Assembly: GCA_947632275.1 (NCBI GenBank)
Contig: CANROR010000009.1
Coordinates: 1-26,508, forward strand
Direction of reading: 5' to 3'
DNA: 26,508 bases
Source of the DNA: an uncultured Bacilli bacterium
GTDB taxonomy: Bacteria > Bacillota_I > Bacilli_A > RF39 > UBA660
The notes under the pieces are model-generated. The model had not been told where the DNA came from and searched no databases. It worked only from the letters and a program-made list of their open reading frames with translations. This document shows, piece by piece, positions 24,306 through 26,508 of the stretch. The position numbers were made by a program, and so were the translations under genes. Within the stretch, counting starts at the first letter, position 1; each line of letters opens with the position of its first letter.

Positions 24306-25055
24306 ATGGTTAACATTAAAAGATTATTAAGTGAATTAAGTTTAGAGGAATTACAAGAATTAAAAAATAATCCTAGCATTATTAATGAAGTAATTAATGA
24401 AGAAAGTTATGATCAAGCAAGTACCCTACAAATGGCCGAAAGTTATACATTAGAAGGTACTCAAGCTAGAGTTTTTATTCCTAAATATAAAATTATTGAT
24501 GATAAGAATCTAGCCCAACAATTATTATCCCAAAATGGTTTATTATTTGAGCAATTAAGCGAAGAATTAAAAAAAGACGAAACGCTATTACGAATAGCTT
24601 TTAATCAAAATCCTTATGTTTTATATAATTTACCAGAAGAGATGATAAGAAAAGTTGTTAATAAATCTAGGGAAGAAGTTAAACACATTTTAGAAGAAGG
24701 TGGGACTAAAGAAGTCATTTATAATAACTTAAGAGGAATCGTATCTGTAAAATCAACTGAAGATTTGAAAGAAACTGCTAGTAACTGGCTTAATAGTGAT
24801 TCAGTAAAGAATGCCCAAATAGATAAAAGTAAACCAACATTCCAAGCTAATGGCCAAACTTATTATCGAACTACTGCGGATCCCCTACTTATGGAATATT
24901 CATTAACTCCAGAAAAAGAAAAGGAATTAGAAATGCAATTACACAATCGCCAACAAGATGCTCAAAGATTTTTTCAAGAAGGTTTAGCCGCAGGCAAAAC
25001 TTTAGAACAATTAAAAGAAGAATATTTAGCTCAAAATAATGGACCACATCGTTAA
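24306..25055 (+). CDS. Unrecognised protein with DUF4116-like repeats
   Basis: The ATG at 24306 is chosen because AGAGGTG lies 8 bases upstream. A longer in-frame start at 24222 would add 28 residues with no ribosome site. The 249-residue product is soluble and highly charged. Its middle part (about residues 65-120) reads LLSQNGLLFEQLSEELKKD then LLRIAFNQNPYVLYNLPEE, two copies of the pattern known from DUF4116 (helical repeats of alternating QNG and LK-x-D). The N-terminus is Leu/Glu-rich (LSELSLEELQELKNNP) and the C-terminus predicts a long helix. It diverges from the HerA gene. A TGATATTAT extended -10 lies at 24275-24283. Role unknown. Confidence 0.75.
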   Translation: MVNIKRLLSELSLEELQELKNNPSIINEVINEESYDQASTLQMAESYTLEGTQARVFIPKYKIIDDKNLAQQLLSQNGLLFEQLSEELKKDETLLRIAFNQNPYVLYNLPEEMIRKVVNKSREEVKHILEEGGTKEVIYNNLRGIVSVKSTEDLKETASNWLNSDSVKNAQIDKSKPTFQANGQTYYRTTADPLLMEYSLTPEKEKELEMQLHNRQQDAQRFFQEGLAAGKTLEQLKEEYLAQNNGPHR

Positions 25056-25076
25056 AATGTGACCATTATTTTTTAT
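25038..25076. terminator. Shared bidirectional terminator
   Basis: AATGG (25038-25042) and CACAT (25045-25049) pair with ATGTG (25057-25061) and CCATT (25063-25067) around a 7-base loop. T runs lie on the right side and A runs on the left, so it can stop transcription from both strands. The stop codon of the rightward gene lies in the loop and the stop of the leftward HIT gene lies at the end of the stem. Confidence 0.75.
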
Positions 25077-25506
25077 TTATTTTAAATTCTTTTTGTATCA
25101 TTTTAAATATTTCTAATCTTTCTTCTTTGGTAAAAATATCTTTTTGACTTTTTAATTTACTATTTGCCCATTTCCAAAAATTATAGCCAAAATGTTTATC
25201 TTTATATTTTTTATTAAAGATTGTAACTGCATTTTTATATCGGGGTATAAAATGAAAATGAACATGAGGTTTTTCGTTATCTCGATAAGCATTATTCATT
25301 AAACACGCAAAATTAAACATGGTGGCATCAAAAAGCTTTCGACAAACTCTTTCTAATTCTTTTTCAATTTGACCTAATTCTTGCCATTCAGTATCCGTTA
25401 AATCACTTAAAGATTCTTTTTTAGATGAAATAATACATTGACCTAAAAATTCTTGACACCAATCACAATAAATTACTTCCCAACTTTTACTTTTATATAA
25501 TAACAT
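25066..25506 (-). CDS. HIT-family protein (histidine-triad hydrolase)
   Basis: The His-triad motif is plain: KPHVHFHFIPRYK. HIT hydrolases act on dinucleoside polyphosphates or AMP-linked compounds; the substrate here is unknown. The start at 25506 is preferred to the upstream ATG at 25533, because AAGGAG lies 7 bases before it; the protein is then 146 residues. Three cysteines near the N-terminus (C-x2-C and another 8 residues later) are unusual but without known function. The upstream decayed gene ends at 25534, so the HIT gene follows it closely. It ends in the shared terminator. Confidence 0.85.
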   Translation of the reverse strand: MLLYKSKSWEVIYCDWCQEFLGQCIISSKKESLSDLTDTEWQELGQIEKELERVCRKLFDATMFNFACLMNNAYRDNEKPHVHFHFIPRYKNAVTIFNKKYKDKHFGYNFWKWANSKLKSQKDIFTKEERLEIFKMIQKEFKINKK

Positions 25507-25533
25507 TACTCTACTCCTTAATAACTTTTCCAT

Positions 25534-25960
25534 CTAAATTGCAAATATAACATTTAGGGAATATATTTTAATTTTTAATAAAGTTTCTTTGCTATTTTCA
25601 TATTCTCTACTAACAAGTATGCCTTCAATAAAAATTAATATAATCTTTTAAAGAAATATCTTGTGATAAATTCCATACTCCAACCTCCGCTAGATATTTT
25701 GATAATAATTTATCATTTCTTATAATACTAGCTAATATCCCATTTTCTAAAATATCTTGTATTTCTTCTATTTTTCGAAATGTTCCATGCATTAATGTTC
25801 CTTTTTTAATATAACATTATCACCTATATGATAATTATGATTTTTTAAAGTAAACTTATCTTTAGTTATAAAATAATCATTTTAATTGTTCTAACATTAC
25901 ATTTTGGGCAACATTACTAAATTTATTTTTTATAATTTTTTCAAATTGTTCTTTTTTCAT
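25534..25960 (-). pseudogene. Frameshifted gene remnant with HGT motif
   Basis: Reading the minus strand from ATG at 25960, four consecutive frames give one continuous-looking protein of about 142 residues. The pieces are MKKEQFEKIIKNKF... to 25880, DYFITKDKFTLKNHNYHIGD... to 25801, GTLMHGTFRKIEEIQDILE... to 25628, and IEGILVSREYENSKE... to 25534. All three shifts fall at or beside short homopolymers (AAAATG, AAAAAAGG, TTTTT). A KKGTLMHGT...I...NGI pattern resembles the start of ADP-ribosyltransferase or RNA 2'-phosphotransferase-like folds, which is a weak suggestion. The stretch otherwise holds nothing recognisable. Sequencing error is possible, but no other gene in the window is similarly broken. 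Confidence 0.65.
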
Positions 25961-26010
25961 ATTTTTAATAAAACCTATTCTTTGTTTAATTTTAATTTAT
26001 TTTCCAATCG

Positions 26011-26508
26011 CTATCTACCAAGACTACTTGTTTCTTGATTCTTTCCATCATATACTTCTTGGTCCGAATACACTTGTTCAATATAAGCTATTTTTTCGTT
26101 ATAATCTTTGTCTAATTCTTTTTGAGCTTTGGCTTTTAAATCCAATATATCTTTAACTAATTCTTTACTATCTTGTGAAGATATAACCCTATATACATCG
26201 GCATCTAAAGCTAAAAAAGGTGATTCATATAAAGTAACAACTAAAGGATGCTTCATTAAAGCAATGTAATTTTTATTAAATTCACTTTTTGTTTGGGGAT
26301 CCTTAATTTTTTCATATAAATTTATTAATTCATTTATTCTATTTTGTTCAGAAATAGGTAAATCTTCAAATCTTTTAAAACCTTTATAAGTAATATCATC
26401 ATTCATATAAATTTCCGTATGAATTATTTCACCACTAAATAAATCTAATAAAAGACCTGCTCCCAAATACTTTACCAATGTAATGCCTTTTTTATCTTTT
26501 GATAACTT
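26011..26508 (-). CDS. Unrecognised protein, 5' end beyond the window
   Basis: The frame stays open from the stop at 26011 to the last base, so the gene is cut by the window edge; a TTG at 26478 is not needed as start. The visible 166 residues are soluble and rich in Lys, Glu and Asp, with a hydrophobic stretch near KYLGAGLLLDLFSG and a helical C-terminal half ending ETSSLGR. No motif was recognised. The decayed gene begins 51 bases downstream on the same strand. Confidence 0.6.
   Translation of the reverse strand, partial: KLSKDKKGITLVKYLGAGLLLDLFSGEIIHTEIYMNDDITYKGFKRFEDLPISEQNRINELINLYEKIKDPQTKSEFNKNYIALMKHPLVVTLYESPFLALDADVYRVISSQDSKELVKDILDLKAKAQKELDKDYNEKIAYIEQVYSDQEVYDGKNQETSSLGR

Noticed and set aside
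25507..25533. Upstream ATG for the HIT gene
   Set aside because: The AAGGAG site lies inside this stretch and serves the ATG at 25506; the first ATG abuts the stop of the decayed gene.
1..26508. Use of TGA as tryptophan (Mycoplasma code)
   Set aside because: Conserved tryptophans are TGG, and well-supported frames end normally, so the standard bacterial code applies.
1..26508. CRISPR array, tRNA, rRNA, riboswitch or insertion sequence
   Set aside because: No regularly spaced repeats, cloverleaf, rRNA-like stretch, conserved riboswitch core or transposase with inverted repeats was seen on reading.

Overview
The window is AT-rich DNA from a walled, anaerobic, low-GC bacterium of the Bacillota type. 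It may belong to one of the reduced gut lineages near the Mollicutes, such as RF39-like Bacilli, but this placement is inferred from style and not proven. Support comes from the pairing of anaerobic ribonucleotide reductase with a Crp/Fnr-type regulator, from MurC (so peptidoglycan is made), and from Gram-positive lipoprotein, NlpC/P60 and PrgI families. Tryptophan is encoded by TGG and TGA acts as a stop, so the Mycoplasma code is not in use.

Left part (1-5432) is housekeeping. nrdD-nrdG are transcribed leftward and end in a strong terminator. They diverge from a Crp/Fnr-family regulator across a short intergenic region holding two overlapping palindromes. dut and murC follow rightward, each with a recognisable promoter and terminator.

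Central block (5440-22293) is almost all on the minus strand and looks like a chromosomal cell-envelope machine built from two kinds of parts. One part is a pilus-like operon: four small membrane proteins sharing the N-terminal signature M-K/R-E-A-x-G before one hydrophobic helix, a TadZ/CpaE-like ATPase-fold protein with a degenerate P-loop, and two VirB2/TrbC-like two-helix proteins. The other part is a Gram-positive-style type IV secretion core: VirB6/TrbL, PrgI (VirB3), a VirB4 split into two open frames, a membrane-anchored lysozyme plus NlpC/P60 peptidase (VirB1 role), two paralogous lipoproteins with C-terminal membrane anchors, and a VirD4 coupling ATPase with its own promoter. No relaxase, oriT-like repeat, integrase or recognisable attachment site is visible, so these 26 kb do not look like a self-transmissible element. 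Between the two parts lie ordinary genes: a rhodanese-like protein, a VTT/DedA-like membrane protein, an M29 aminopeptidase and one unrecognised protein.

Right part (22381-26508) holds a HerA/FtsK-superfamily ATPase, a divergent protein with DUF4116-like repeats, a HIT-family hydrolase, a decayed gene with three frameshifts, and an unrecognised gene running off the window edge.

Most interesting are the MKEAxG membrane-protein family beside a TadZ-like protein and VirB2-like subunits, the relaxase-less secretion core with split VirB4 and twin double-anchored lipoproteins, and the palindromic operator between nrdD and the regulator. All family calls rest on motifs read by eye; no database search was possible.
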